Origin: Scortum barcoo | Taxonomy: Eukaryota; Chordata; Actinopteri; Centrarchiformes; Terapontidae | Direction of reading: 5' to 3' | Assembly: GCA_023238725.1 (NCBI GenBank) | Contig: CM041531.1 | Span: forward strand, 21,683,643 to 21,747,642 | DNA: 64,000 nucleotides | In this document: piece by piece, positions 1 to 14,504 of the stretch | Layout of the letters: every line of letters starts with the position of its first letter | Position numbering within the stretch: position 1 is the first letter of the stretch | Made by a program: the position numbers and the translations under genes | The notes under the pieces: generated by a model | Told to the model about the DNA's origin: nothing | Databases searched by the model: none | The model's input: the letters and a program-made list of their open reading frames with translations, nothing else

Positions 1-1796
1 TTCGTACAAAATTTCATAGTAATCTAATAGTTGCTGAGATATTGATATTGCCATTCCTAGAGCCACACTGCTACCATGGCTTCAAATGTTTTGGGCATGA
101 ATTTGATGGGGCATGAAAAGGAAGACGTTCACCCCACTTTGTGAGCAGATCCCACTGCCCACAAAGAGGAGTATGAAGGACTGGCTGCTAGATGCCCTGC
201 TCTACAGTATGGATTATTAAGAAAAGCAATAACTTGTGTACTTCATTGGCCTAAGAGCAGAGGCAAGGGCACCATAAGAGAATAAGGCAGGTGGAAAAAA
301 CATAAGAATAGCAGACAAGGCAAAAAGTCTTTATTAAGCTAAACCAAGGTCCAATCAATTTTAAACTATTAACTTCAACAAAAACTTGACCCAGGCCAGG
401 AGGACCATTGAGAGCTGTTTTACTGTAGAGTATAACAGCTCTGTGCTCAGCAACTGTCAAGAAGTTCTCCTAGAAATCACTAACCATGAAGAACTAGACC
501 GGGGACAACCAATTAAGAGAAATCACAATAAATGGAGCAAAACGTTGGCTGCTAAGTAAGAAATAAGAAAATCAAGAGCTTAAAAGCACTGTATAGAACA
601 GTGCTGCTGACAACATCTGATACAACTTCCACTAAACCATTTATAACAGTGAATTTATTATACTGTTTCAAATTTAGCCTATTAAGGTTAATAAAGTACA
701 GTATGGTTAGGTTAGATTGTGCCCTAAAAAAAGAGTTTGAGTTCTTTAAGACACTTTACAGTACACACTTACAAAAACAATGCCACAAGAAATACCAGTC
801 ACTGTGCTTTTCTCTAAAATATTAAATCATAAGTGACAAGGGATCCAGCGAAAACTGCTGCTTGCTTTCTCAGATGTTAGGGGGATTGAGGTTGTCTGTG
901 TTCAAATGTCTTCTCAACTTGCCTCTACAGTAGTAGTGCATACTTTCTCTGACACGTTATGTAATGCTGCCGCAAAACATAAATCTACATCCTTCAAAAA
1001 CTGCATCACAGTTGAACATAAAGGAGTAAACGAGTTTCATGTTTCATACAGAGAAGTATGCTGCACCAAGTGACTTACTGACTGTGGTTTGAACTAGACT
1101 CTCAAGCTTCTGTTTTTTTTTTCACTTATGCAAAGCGGCAGAAATAAGTGTTTTAAGTATTGAGAGACTACATGCAGTAAATGCCCAGAGGTCACTTTAC
1201 CCAACAACTACTCAGCTTCCTGGACCCTATAATGGCAGTCCATTTAAGAGATTAACTCAAGGAGCACTGCTAATACACAGATGTTTTTACTTGGCTGAGC
1301 AACCATTTGGCTCACAGTGAAAAAGTGAGTGATAAGATTCACTGCATGAGATTGTGGTTGAATTAGTAAGTGAACAACCCAGAAATACACCATTTGAAAG
1401 ATATACAGAGGAAAACTTTCTTTAATTGTGGCATTCAGAATAGAAAAACAAAAAGATTTAACATGACCATAAGACACCGGTGTATGTTTTGTAAAAACAC
1501 AAATGTTTCTCCATGGAAAGCCCTTGGCTGTATGCTACAAGCAGTGCCTTCGGGCAGGAGTGTAACAAAAGGCTCCACAGACAGTAGTTCGTTCTGGAAA
1601 AAGTGCTAACAGCCGATATTGTTGCCCTGACCGAGCGCACAGCAGGTCAAATGTGTTACTGATCACGGACCACGTTAGAAGGAGGCGCCCTGCATCTGCT
1701 GTGCTTGCATCCAGACAAGGATTCAGAAGGGCACTGTGGCGTTTCAGAGCTCACACACACCAGGCACTTACAGGCTCAGCTATCTTGCAACCATGC

Positions 1797-1930
1797 TCAC
1801 ACATGCACATATATACATACAGGTACACATACACACACACACACACAACATGCACAAGGTTTAGCATTATCTTGTTTCATCAAAGTAGCACAAAGTAGCA
1901 GATAGTGTGCAGACACACACACACACAGAC
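1797..1930. repeat. CA/AC microsatellite pair with flanking imperfect duplication
   Basis: Two (AC)n tracts lie near 1824-1850 and 1911-1927. Just after each comes a similar non-repetitive segment (near 1853-1880 and 1970-1998, both containing CATTATCTTG-like sequence). This suggests a local duplication of about 117 bp that included the microsatellite. Confidence 0.6.
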
Positions 1931-4023
1931 GTGCTCTCAGAGAATTTAGAGGCAACATATATCCTCCGCACAAAAGGTTTTTCATTATCTTGCCTCGTAC
2001 TCCCCAGAATGCACCACGAGCACACTTGTGCATTGGATGAATTGGTTTATTTCCTTTGGGGACAATATGACCATCAGTATGCTGTCATAACAGTCAGGAT
2101 GCTGCCAGAATGGTTTTGTGAATAGAAAACTGAGCCACAGCGGCAGTAAAACAGCCTCCCTCTTGTACCGATCTGTTGATAAAGAGAGCTGGACATACCT
2201 ACGAAGCGAGCAAGGGAATCTAAGAAAAACCAAAGCAGTCAGACTTCTATTACAGTAAAATAAGAAAGAGGCACTGCTGCTCTTAACATCCAGATCCCAT
2301 ACCTAAAATAGAGCACAATAAGCACACAAGAAGAGGATATGACTTTTTCAGACAGTTTAGACTGAAACAACTTCACAGCTGAATTCAAGCTGAGCCATCT
2401 GAGACATTTCCCCTTCAGTTATGGTCACTGTGGAGAAAAAGGCCAGAGACCAGAACGATCAACACCAAGCAAGAGAGTTGTGCATTATGTCAAGAAGAGT
2501 CGTGAACCCATAGTTCTTACTATAAAAAGACGAAACGTGTGAGTCACATTTGCTGCTACTAAGTGATTTTTACATGTGTGTGTTTGCTGTACGCCTCAAA
2601 AGTATGCATGCCTTTCACAGAGACTCTGACCTGCTCAGAGATCTTATTGAGTCATGGGAATGCTGCCAAATGCCATGAGGAAAACTATTTCACACAAACA
2701 TTTATTTCTCTTCTTGTTCTTCTTTCTTCTTCTTTTCTCTTTTTGCCTAAATTAATTTACTGTGATCCTTAAATCCTCAAAGTTCAGGGGGAAGTGAAGA
2801 ATCACCTCACATGTGAACTATTGCTAATTCAAATTTGCATAAACTGTCCACTGCGAAGCAAAATAAACTGACGGATAATCATTTGCACAGTTTTTAGGGA
2901 TTGTTTTTATTGTTCATAACCTAATTTTTAAAACTATCTAGAAGCATGCTGAGAGTAGTTTTCTTGGTGGCATAATTGCCCACCCACTTTATTTGCCATC
3001 TTAGTATTTACCCACAGAGAAAATAATCACCTTGAAGGCAAACATCTATATTCGGACACCTCTGCTTACATTAGAAATGCAAAAAACAGATGATCTATTT
3101 TATAAACAGTAAAGTGACAATGTTTTTAATTACACATTAGAAAACTGTCTTTGCCTGGAACCTTACAAATAAAGTTAATTCATATAAACTCCCTTTTTTT
3201 ATGTTTTGTATGGGAGATTTCTCTCTTTATAACCCTGCTCTATACACAATACTACACTTCAGTCTCTTCCAGTGTTTTAACCTGCAGGCATGCACTAATC
3301 TCTGTTGTGTTCATCTCATCCATATAACCTCAGCACATATGAGCGGTGATTAACCACCCACACGAGACCTTTAACACTGCATACGCACAAACACAGCTTG
3401 GAAGAGAAGAGTACCGTTCCATGTGAAATTCTGAACCTCTTGGAGGTGCTGATATAAGTCAGTGGTCCACAGTAGAGAACAAGCTCATAGTAAATCATCT
3501 GAAACCTCTGCTCCTACAGCCTACTTCACACACAATAAACTGTTTGTTGTCATCTTATTTTTTGCACCTTTTAAGATCAATGCAATGCAATGTGTTGCTG
3601 CCACAAAAGGCAATCTATGAAAATACACAAAACCACAGAGGGTCCATTTGGAAGTTACATTTAATTTATGGGGTTAAAGATGACATTTTATTTGGCAAAA
3701 CCATTTTCTGTACATTAACCATTATATGATGATACTGACTTCTTCTGTGACTCATTTTTCAGATCTTCTTTACCCCACCACCACCAGTATTGTATCTCCA
3801 TCAGGGGGATATTCCTGTACAGCTCACAGCATCACTACTGCCGTCATGATGGGGTTGAATTGACAAACACTTTCTTTTCTACTGTACACTGCGACTCTAA
3901 AATAACTGTTATTCTTTAAGAATCTCTGCAATTAAGTCTCTTCCAATTAAAAAAATGCTGAAAGATATCAAATTATTATCTGTCCAGAAATCAGACTTGG
4001 TCCCTTGATATTTTTTCTTAGCA

Positions 4024-4205
4024 CGATGTCAAGACCCAAGTTTTAGCAAAATACCAACATCTCACCCTGTTCCAGCTTCTTTTGCTTGGAGCTCTCACCC
4101 CGCTGCACTTTCCCTCTCACCTTCTCATCAGGCTCTCATAACGTGGAACCGAAATACTCAAAGTGCATTTCATGGTCACGAAAATGCCAATAAGTCGTAG
4201 CGATG
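4024..4205. repeat. Dispersed repeat, copy 1 (partner at 30.35 kb)
   Basis: The segment shares with 30350-30490 an ordered series of short matches in the same orientation: CAAGACCCAA, an AAAATACCAAC-type block followed by TCAC, CCGAAATAC, and AAGTGCATTTCA followed by GAAAAT. Spacing differs by small indels. The pair looks like two old copies of one interspersed repeat. I cannot name the family. Confidence 0.5.
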
Positions 4206-4819
4206 CTTGTGACATGAAAATTCTGAGTGAAAGATGAATGCCATTTTAATTGCATGACTGAATAAATAGAAAGTGGGTTTTGGCAATTAGACCCTTTGAA
4301 GAAATTATCTGCATGAGGCACATATACTGTAGCACTGAACAGCTGAGGGCAGATGAGGTAAGAGGGGTTTTAAAATCTGAAAACAGCCCGATTATCAGCT
4401 CTATATCTGGATGTTTCAATGTAAACAACAAAAAATGATAAAATGACAGCTGCCAGTGACGAAAGTTGATGGTCTTCTGTCCCTACAGCAAGAGAGTGAG
4501 TATGTTCCTGTAAAAGTAGGCTTCCTGATTGAAGTTTGGACACTGTCCCTTAACATTTCACATACTTCACTAGGAAAAGTAAAATATTTTTGGAAAGTTT
4601 GTTTCAAAGTCAAAACCTGGCAGAGACAAAAGCACATGAGGTCTTGAACAAGAAAGCTCCCGTGTCAGAGCAGGTGCCTGCAGGATAAAAAAGCACTATC
4701 AAAGGCTTCCTCCTGTCGAGCTGTTATCCACAACCTCTGGTCTGTAAAGCCCGCTCCGGCTGCTGAAGGGCAGCACTTTGAAAGTATATAACCTCTTCAA
4801 CTAGGCTACTATTAGGCTA

Positions 4820-5250
4820 GATTTATTGTTACGACGGCACAAGGCAGGTACACCTAAATGCAGCGCAGGTTCAGATTTTCAAAAGAAACTTTTAATAAAG
4901 TTCTTACAAAAGCAGGCTATATTTGTCATGGCTTGATGGCTGGATTTTGTCATGAACACGTGACAAAAGACAAAGCCACACAGGAACATGAACACTTGGA
5001 TAAGGTCAACCGATCTGGCAACAAGACAGGGGAAACGCAGACAATATATACACAATGAGGTAATGGGGAACAGGTGGAAACAATCAGGGATGGGGCAGAC
5101 AATCTCACAGGATGGGAAAAACATAAGGGCAGGAAGTTAAGGGACCTGAAACAAGAGGGAAGATTAGTCATTTCAAAATAAAACAGACACGCCAGAACAG
5201 GAAACAGAAACATGACAGACATGTAAACTTAACAGACATGACGAGACATC
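4820..5250. repeat. Unnamed dispersed repeat, copy A (partner at 11.6-12.1 kb)
   Basis: The sequence from about 4970 to 5240 closely parallels 11870-12130 in the same orientation. Shared blocks include TCTGGCAACAAGACA, a GGTAAT...GGAACAGGTG block, AATCAGGG(A/C)(T/G)GGGGCAGACAAT, GGGACCTGAAACA, TTTCAAAATAAAACA, ACGCCAGAACA and ACATGACAGACATG. A weaker match continues upstream: a GGCAGG start, a TTTTAATAAA block and a CATGAA-rich section. No coding capacity or terminal repeats are obvious, so it is probably a non-autonomous transposon or a retroelement fragment. Confidence 0.6.
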
Positions 5251-8089
5251 ACATATATTTAAAGATGAAACTTGCACTTTTTTTTTTCTTGTTAAGTACT
5301 GGATTTATTCCTATAACTGTTTACTTGAGGAACACACAAAAGGACACTGGCATACCCAGGTCTTTTCCGTGGTCTCTGAAACATTTAACAGTGGGAAATG
5401 ATATTGCATGAAGGGCAAAAGAGCACATAAACGACAGTGAGAGAAAAAGTTGCACCTTGGGATCAAAGTAATGGCAGGCCAGGGCAAACGCAGAGCTGGG
5501 TGAGTGCATAAAGATCACTGGAGGATAGTATATTGCTTCTGCTGGAGACTGAGGGAAAAAGGCTTTATATTCACTTAAGAAGAAATTGATGCATATTTTT
5601 TTGTCTTTTCCTGCTAAATCAGATCACACCGACAGGGAAACAGCCAGCTGTCTTTTATTCAGCAGCTCTCTGTGCGATAACATCCTCCGGTGCAGAAGTA
5701 CATGGAACCTATCACATTAAAGCTCATAATTCGCAGGTGCAGACACAGACGCTGCTAATTCTGGGGAGTACAACATTAACAATCACTGACTTAAACTGAC
5801 TGCAAAGCACATTCATTTTTACAGATTTGCACCAGTGCCCTGAGATGAGTTCAGCACTCTTTCATTGCGTTTCTGTGCTGCTCTCATCATCCTCCAGCTC
5901 TGTCACATTACATCTCTAGTGTCAGGATCAAATATCTCTGATGACAAGAGTTACTGTGAACCAACTCATATAACTAGATGACAGTCTAGTCACATCATGT
6001 CAGTGTATTCAGCCTGCTGGTTTCCATTAGCAGAAGAGCATTTGAGGAGCACTTGGTCTTCGTCTGCTTTGAAAAAGCAGAATTTAGAATTTTGCTAAAC
6101 TTTTCAACTAATGAAGTACGTTTGCAGATCTGTGAGTTCCCATCCAGATAAAAAGATAAAGTGATGTGCTGTAATTTAAAAATGACACTTCAATTATGTA
6201 GAAGGAGGACTTGGAAATTTGTATGCAAAGTCTCTGATGTCTGATGTCTACCACAGATACATGGTGAGGAGTTTGGTCTGAGAGTAATTTGAAATATCAT
6301 GCTAATGCACAGCTCCAGAGACACTGGACTAGGCTAAATCTGAAAAGATCACAAGACATTCAGGAGAACAAATAACACTGAGGTACACATTAAGACAAAT
6401 GTTCAATATGCAAAGTCTGTCTCATAGTTACAGCCTATGGGCTTGATGTGTTGCACACTGGATTGTAAATATTTTTGTAGACAATTTGCTTGATAAAATT
6501 AATTGAATTACCACTTTCATGTTGGCAATATTTCTGTGTCATGATGTTATTTCAATAAATTATTTTCATTCTATATTTTTACTTTAGAATGAATCCCCAA
6601 AAACATTTGATTTGCTCATGTTTGTACTGAGTGTGGTGACGTACTGCCTTTACTCTTCTGTTGGGACAGCAGAAGACATCGTCCCTGTCTCCTCTTCCTT
6701 CACCAAAACTATTGGCCAATTTTGATTGAGTCACAGCAGCCATCCATACACTGTCATGGACAGCGCACTGGTAAACACAACTATAGAGTCCATGTAACAA
6801 AAAACTTCAAAGATAGTGTTTGCTGACAGTGTACATAATCACAGTTACCTACAACTGAGGGAGAGGGAGGCAGTAAGCCAGGAAATGGGTTTTGCTGGGT
6901 CATTAAAATGCAACTCAGACGCAACATGGCAACTGTTCCAGACAGAAATAGACACATATATATTCAGTAGTGTTCGGCTGACTCACGGCAATGTGCAGAG
7001 AAATTAAGAAAAGCCACCATATTGCACCTGTCAGTCACACTGAGCACTGACACCATTTCCGCTTTACAGTGAAAGACTGAAAACATCATCTGCTAATAGA
7101 TGGTCAGTTTCAGTTGAAACTGAGTTAAATTTTATGTTTTTGTCTGTAACACCACACATTTCTGCTCCAGAAATCACGTCCAATGTGTGAGAAAAAAATC
7201 TAAAACCATAAAGACACAAATGTCTATGATACACTTTGGCTTCATTATAGTCCCCATTGTAATAGAGTTGCTGAGTTATTACATCTGATTGCCCGTGGTT
7301 CCATTCATTTTTACCACAGACAATGCTATGTGAGTCACTGTTGGAGCACTGCAGCTTGGATCGGCATGAAACTCTCCCGTTAATTCATCACATAAGATTA
7401 AGAAACGGTTTTCAAAACACCTGGTCAAAGGTACTAAATTGTGTACATAAAAAAACTGAGGTAGATGTTAACTACAACTACTCATTTAACATCCAATCAC
7501 TGAGTTTAAAATTCTGTGATGTACACCGCTAATAGTGAGAGGAAACCGTGGGTGACGGTGTTGCAAAAATTGAAAACACAAGCGTAAAACAATTCATTTG
7601 TGGGTGAATTCTGCAACTACTGTGATTACTAAAAGTAGTTTCTCTTGGGCTTGAAATAAAAATGTAACGAGAGAGATAAAGTGAGTGTTTACAAGATGTT
7701 TTTACACCACATTTTCACAGAAATATATGCTTAGGAAGGTGGATACATGCAATCATTTCAGCTGACTATCAGGGCTGATTGCTTGTATGCTGAAGTGAAT
7801 GTCTGCCCGGTCATAAATTTCACATGACCTAGATCCCGATTACAATAATCAGTAGGTACGATCCTGGCTTTTTCTCATCTTACATCCTCATTTGAGGTAA
7901 AAGTTCACCACCGTTGTCCAAAAAAAAAACCCAAACTAGACTGGTAAGAGGTCGTGGTTGTACTGCAACACATTTATTTTAGCCCAATCACCATGATACT
8001 CTCTGGGGCTGGTCAGTTCCAGAGTGCAAGGATAATAAGGATAAAACTGCTTTCATTTAATGATAGTGGAGCTGGAGAGCCATCTTGAA

Positions 8090-8110
8090 TGCACACACAC
8101 ACACACACAG
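8090..8110. repeat. (CA)n microsatellite
   Basis: A short run of about ten CA units is directly visible. Confidence 0.8.
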
Positions 8111-11029
8111 AGGAAGAAACTTACACATAAAGATTTACTGCATGCACTGACACAAAGACGAAGTACACTGACACTTATGAGAAAGCCCTGGGTTTAAAAG
8201 AAGATAAGTATACCCAGCGATTCCAGACAGTCGGAGGTTTCTGGAAGTTATTGAATTTAATTTGTAGAAAGAGAAACAGTTGAGACAGACATTTAGGAGA
8301 AAGTCAATGTTTCGATTCTTAAAAGTAATGATCTTTATTATATTTTCTGCTTCTTCTCAGGTGAAGCAGCACCTTCTCCATTAATATCAGAAGCAAACAG
8401 CAGCGTGTGACAGGAACAACGCTGCTGCAGCATTCAGAATGCAGACACACAGCGGAGGAGACAATTAGCTGCAGAGCTGCAGAGATTCACTGAGCCCCTG
8501 AGAGGACAACCAGGAGTCGTTCTTATTCCTGTCACACAGCCCTCAGCTCAACAACACACTCCTCACACATAAACAACACTGGTGGAGAATGGAAAAAGCC
8601 TGAGCCTTGATTCAGATTGTTTATGTCTGGGTCCGATAATGTCCGACAAGACAGACAGGTCAAGTCGGGGATGCCTTTGTGGAGCAGCAGCATGCTACTG
8701 AGATGTTTTTCTGTCTTGTTTGTCGACTGAAGTTGTTTCTTGTCATCCTGCTGTTATAGTTTAGCCTCTAACCTTGTAAAGCTTTTATTTGCCATTCATC
8801 TAGCACTGGCTGACTGACACTTTACACGACTGCGAGTCGTGCTGATGAAGTCTGATATGCAACTTGATGAAGGCGAACAAACTGACAAGAGCTGCAGGTC
8901 AGACAGAGCTGGATATTTCATCTTGGGCAACATTTACAGACAGAATCTCACACAGGGCCAAGCTGGCTCATTTCACAGGGCACTGCCCGCTGCTCCGGTG
9001 TAAGTTACGCCTCCTTTGAGGGCACATGCCCGGCTAAAACAAGCAGCCATGCCAGTTTCCTCTTGTAGGGCATTGTGAGCAGCGCTAACTTGGGCAAACA
9101 GCACAGCACCGGCAACCTAAGCCAACACAATGTCCAACACAACAGCGGAGTGAACAGTCCATCCCCCAGAGTGTTTTTCTTTACTGAGAAAGGAGGAAAC
9201 ATTGAGAGGATAAGAAAGCAGAGGATACATGTAGTTTGAAGGGGATTTAAGAGACAGAGAGATGGTTTGTTGGGAATTGCTTTTTTCTACCATCTGCGCT
9301 TGGTAAATGGCCCATGAATCCTGAAAATGCAAAGAATGATTTTTTTTTTGTTTATAGAGAGTGAAAAGATGAAAGTATGCAGTTCAGTTGAGTTGACACC
9401 TTCTGAATTCAAACCCTTCTCCTCTGCTGGGGATGCTGCTTGTTGCTATGGATACCTTTCAACTTTGAAAGCATCATATCTTATATCAGCCAATCACAAA
9501 TTCAGCCCAACTCTGTGCAGCTTGCATCTGTGGTATTGTTTTTTAAATCTACTACAACCAACAGTTGGATCATATGATTTACTTGTATGAGAATTAGACA
9601 GATAATTATCATCCAACCACACAGTTTCCCTCAGCTTTACAGGGCTTTTAAGCATCTTTCAGCATGTTATTTAGGTTTTTCAGTCCAAAACTCTACCACT
9701 TGGTTCACTCTCCCCATTCTCAGCCGTGTCATACGCTACCAAACAGCAGGTGTTAGAAGTTAGTGATTAGCTTGTGGATATAGTGGAGATGCTCAAAAGT
9801 TGGATATTTCCATCAGGAAACCAAAAACAGAGCTAAAAGACAGTGAATACTGGACTTGTATTTACCAGCTCGACGGAAACACGAGATGAATGTTAATGCT
9901 GTTTTACATCTGCTGGATGTAAAAATAAGCACACGTTTGTTAACACGTTTGTAACATCAACTTTATTCCATTATTTGAGGATATTTACAGTCAATGTGAA
10001 AAGTGAACATCTTAAGAAAATGAAGGCAGAGCTGCCGCTGAGCTCATGCACCTGGCAAAGAGTGAAAATCCCACTGAGACGACTCTTCATTTAGGACAGA
10101 TACTTCCTGTACAAGTCTTTCAATTAAAATCTCCAGCACCTCTGACAATTGCATCACTGTGCACAAAGGAAGAGAGGAAGGGAGCTTTAAATGGCAGCTG
10201 ACTGCTGAGCTCCGTGCGATCACGTGTTGCCAGTGAGCCTCATTTCTCTGCACGCACTGCATCAGAGAGGATGACTGACACATAGAGAAGCCCTGTTTAA
10301 GCCAGACATCCATGGCATCAATGTCTGCATGAGTATTAATGTTTCATCTAAAGGAGAACAGTTAATGTATGCAGGACTTGGCTGTCCAGCACATGCATAC
10401 TGAAAATGGAGTGCACTCAAATATCCTATTAGGTCTTTAAAGCAGAGGTGCAGTGTTTTGTAGAAATAGTCAGGCTTGATAAGCATTCATCATTGCTTCA
10501 GTGCTACAATATTGAACAATTGTCAAATGAACAAATGATGTGATGTTTGAAGTAGAATAACCCACCAGACTGGGAGCAAGTCTGTCCAAAAAACATAGAT
10601 TAATTAAAAGAAAATTGGGTTTTGAGGTCCTGCTATAATTATTTGACTCTATTCTCTACAAAGAACAGAGCAATTATTGATCGTCTGAGTTGGTAATTGA
10701 CTTTTAGATGCATTCTTAATGTCTTTAGCCTGGCTGGGGAGAGGTAGCGTGACTGACACAGCATGACTAATACAGAAGAAACATATTAACTAGGGCTTTT
10801 GTAACGCCATGAAGTCATTTAATGAAAAATACTGGATTTTTGCTATCACCGTTTACACAAGAGAAGTATTAAACCTGTCTTAGTGCTTGGTGGGAATGTG
10901 GATTAACACTAGTCTCAAATATAAACACCACACTGTCAGAGAGTTTTAAGTAACCTGTCACCTTTTGTGAAAAAGACTAGAGGACTGTTTTTAGCCGTGT
11001 CTCTATAGCTGACAAGGTTGGTCACTTTG

Positions 11030-11235
11030 ATCCAGACTGTAAGAGCTCAACAATTACAGGAAGGACTGCTATGAAATTTGGCATAGAAATTCATGATGCC
11101 CCAGAGGACAAATCCTCATAACTTTGGTGATGCCCTGACTTCTCTTGTGGTGCTTGTAGTGCTTGCATAATGCTGACATGTTTGTTTTTTGATGAAATGT
11201 CTTGACAACCATTGGATAGATTAAGTAAAATAAGG
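11030..11235. repeat. Teleost interspersed repeat, family T1, copy 1
   Basis: It carries the recognisable run GAAATTTGGCATAGAAATTC, then a CCCAGAGGA block, ACTTTGGTGATGCCCTGACT and finally AAATGTCTTGACAACCATTG. This pattern is common to a repeat widespread in teleost intergenic DNA. Related pieces occur at 26365-26475 and 29110-29435 in opposite orientation. It shows no coding capacity. The family is known to me by pattern only. Confidence 0.6.
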
Positions 11236-11589
11236 TGCTACATTTAAGCAAATAACACATTATGAATGGTTGAATAATTGCTTTCTGTAATAATGGTATA
11301 GAGCAATTAAAATTACCATGTAAATTGTTGCATTGTTGGGCCAGACGCTTTCCAGTCAGCCTGTATATAGATCTGAAACCCAGGGAAAATGTCTCAGAGC
11401 TGCACACAATGCAAGCAGTGTTGATGTGAGCAAATTATAATAACTGAGGCAACTTGGGTATATAAACATTTCTATCAGCTCAGGGCTTTTCTCATCTTGA
11501 TTTCAGCATCTGGACAGTAAGAGAATACTGCTAAGAGAGATTTAAATGGGAGGAACAAAGTGAAACTTTACAAGTGGGGGTGTTAGGTT

Positions 11590-12135
11590 CAGTTACGTTC
11601 TTTGAACCAGGCAGGAACAGGAGGACCCATATGCAGGACACGACTCGAACACGGCAAGAATGGTGTTGAAGGTTTTAATAATAAACCAAAAGGTATCTCG
11701 AAAATTAAAGATCCAAAATCACATTAACAAAAAACTCACTTGTGGGTGGCAAGATCATGAAGCGTGGACCATGAAACACTAGAAGACGACACGAACATGG
11801 ACCATGAAACATGAAACATGAAGCACGAAACACTAGAACATTACACGAAACGTGCAACATGAAGCAACAATCTGGCAACAAGACAAGTGAACACAAGGAC
11901 TATATAACCACATAGGGTAATAGGAAACAGGTGAGCACAATCAGGGCGGGGCAGACAATAAGACAGGTGGGAAACACACAATGGCAGGAAGTAAGGGGAC
12001 CTGAAACATGAGGGAGAGAGGTGATTTCAAAATAAAACACACGCCAGAACAAGGAACCAGAAAACGACAGACATGGAACTTAACATGACAGACATGGAAC
12101 TTAACATGACAGACATGAAAACCTGACATGACAAG
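11590..12135. repeat. Unnamed dispersed repeat, copy B
   Basis: This is the longer copy of the element also present at 4820-5250. Its first part holds many short variants of CATGAAACA/ACGAAACA (11760-11860). The middle and end match copy A block for block. It finishes in about two and a half tandem units of a 21-bp motif containing ACATGACAGACATGGAACTT (12064-12116). No open frame here looks functional. Confidence 0.6.
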
Positions 12136-13779
12136 AATCCAATTAAACACACTGAACACAAGACCTATGAAACATGATGAAAAGACACAAGGAACACAAG
12201 ACACCAGAAAACACAACAGGACACTGAGTGAACATAACAGGGGGGACAAAATTACCATTTTGAAATGTCATCCCAAAAAGAAACTACTCTCCTTGAGAAT
12301 ACTGTCGCTGATTAATCACATAAAAAAACAGTCTTGTGATCCAGAATCCACAATAAGCACTTTGATAGTGGTTTATCCCCACAGGGGCAAATTAACGATC
12401 CATCCAAGGATCCAGGTAGGACTGTAGGAAACTGGGGTCATGCATTTCTGCTAAGTCAGGAGTCACTGACTAATTAATGAGTGACAACAGCTGAGCCATA
12501 CATATACAGTACAGCAGAGAGTTCAGGGAAAATGTAAATGATGTACAAGGCAAGGACTTTGGTACGAAGTCATCAAATAGAGATGCTTTTTTTTTCAGAC
12601 AACAAATTCAGACAACAAACAATAAAAGGCACATCACCTGCAGATTTCAGAGCCTGTCTGAAGTCTGGATGAATTAGTGCTGGTCGCAATGTCAACCATT
12701 CAGATTGGAGAGCCAGTCATATCACTCAAGTGAACAGAAAAGATGTTCTTGGGTGTCAGAGAAGAAATGTACTCCCCCTCCATTAAGCCTCTGTCTTTTT
12801 GAAACTTACAGACATTTCCATCAAAATATACTCTTTATTATAGGTATTATCCAGTCAAATGATGTTACTCAGTCAAATGTGATGCGTGCCATTTGAAATG
12901 ACACAGCAAAAAAAATGGCACATTTACAATAACAAGCAGAAGACTGATCCCTGCTTTAAATACTTTATCTTATCCGTTTCCCTTTTGTTCATATGATTTT
13001 ACAGTGGTTCTCTTATCCTCCCTGATCTGCCCAAAATAGGCACTCCAAGGTAAATATTAATTAATACAATACATATTAATTTAAGAATATTAATTTTGAT
13101 GACAGGATGTGTTCATTTGTGGAGTCATTCTGAATTCTGACATCACTGCCAATTTATCTGCTTCAAGATTAATGTCTTTGTAAATTGATGTCAAATGGGT
13201 GACATTTCATTAACTGAATGAAGGCCACCATATCCCATATTTAACACCCCTTTTATATCCCTTCTAGCGGTGAGGAAGTGTGAACAGTTTGCTCATTTGT
13301 TCAGGGTTAAATTAAGGCCACTCATGAAAACTGGATGTGCAGTGCAGAATGTCAAAACTATACATTGACATTTTTTCCAATCTCCTGTGAGTACACAGAC
13401 GTTGTTCAATAATTATGTCAACCATTTACAATTGATGGGTCCATTACTCTGAGGGTATGTGTTTCAGAGAATACGCAAAAAAAGAGTCCATTTAATCTCA
13501 TAGAATTTGATCAATGGTCATATGTTTCCAGACTGTAAAAATCCTTTTAGTTAGTATATTTCTGTAATACAGTGGTTGAATCGTATTTTCAGGGTTAGTT
13601 GCTTGAATTTTCAGTGATAACCACACAAATAAAACCATTGCTGGATAATGAATCATGGCACTAGAGGACTAGTACTGTGCTGCCCCAGGTTGAAAGACAT
13701 AACCTAAAACATGAAATGGTAACAAGACCAAATGACAGAAATGTGCACCAAATGAAGAAGTCTCATTTGATTGCCTATA

Positions 13780-14420
13780 TTTGACTTGAAGTATGTAGTG
13801 AAGCATCTTAATTCATCCACTTGCTGTTTTGACACCCTGCCAACAAGGTTTTTCAGTTGCCTGGAAATGGTTGTGCTGGAAAATTGTCGATGGCTCACTC
13901 ATGTCAGGCATTTTCTAAAGAAATGCAACCTGGATCCATCAATATTGAATTATTACAGATCCACCTCTAATCCTCCCTTTGTTGGAAAAAATACTGAAAA
14001 CTGTTCTGATTCAACTCAGTTTTTTTTTTATGTAAATTACCCTTGGGGCAGAGTTCAATCTGGCCCTACAATCTGGACTACACTGATACAAGGTACTAAA
14101 TGACCTTTGCTTGATACTGATTCAGCTAAAACATCAGTTTTGGTGCTCCTTGATCTTAATGCAGCCTTTTACACTGTGCACCATAAAATACTTCATTAGA
14201 GACAGGAAAAATGGGTGGTATTCAGATCATATCTCAAAGGCAGATGCTTGCTGTTGTCATAGGTGATCATATATCTGAGCAGATCACCATGACACGTGGA
14301 GTGCCCCTCGGTTCAATTCTTGACCCGCTATTATTCAACCTGTACATGCTGCCAACCTGTCAAATCAGACATGACAGTGAAGTTGCGTATGACACTCAGA
14401 TTTATTGAGTTATTTCATCA
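13780..14420 (+). mobile_element. Degenerate LINE (non-LTR) reverse transcriptase fragment
   Basis: Plus-strand reading frames, broken by stops and frameshifts, show reverse-transcriptase pieces in the expected order. The first is SVLVLLDLNAAFYTVHHKIL near 14130-14200, which is the RT motif normally written LLDLSAAFDTVDH; its key Asp is replaced here. The second is GVPLGSILDPLLFNLYMLP near 14290-14350, normally GVPQGSILGPLLF. The third is a trailing DTQIY near 14390-14405, where the usual YADDTQIY catalytic motif is reduced to VAYDTQIY. It is an old dead copy of the L2/CR1/Rex-like group. The exact clade is uncertain. Confidence 0.8.
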
Positions 14421-14504
14421 AGTGACTATGGTCCTTTAGACTCACTCTATCAATATAATGCCAGTTCCTTATCTGAGACTGTGCCCATGTACAGCCGTGA
14501 CAAA

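Noticed and set aside
12064..12116. Regularly spaced repeats that could suggest a CRISPR-like array
   Set aside because: The units are directly tandem (21 bp) without unique spacers, and the genome is vertebrate.
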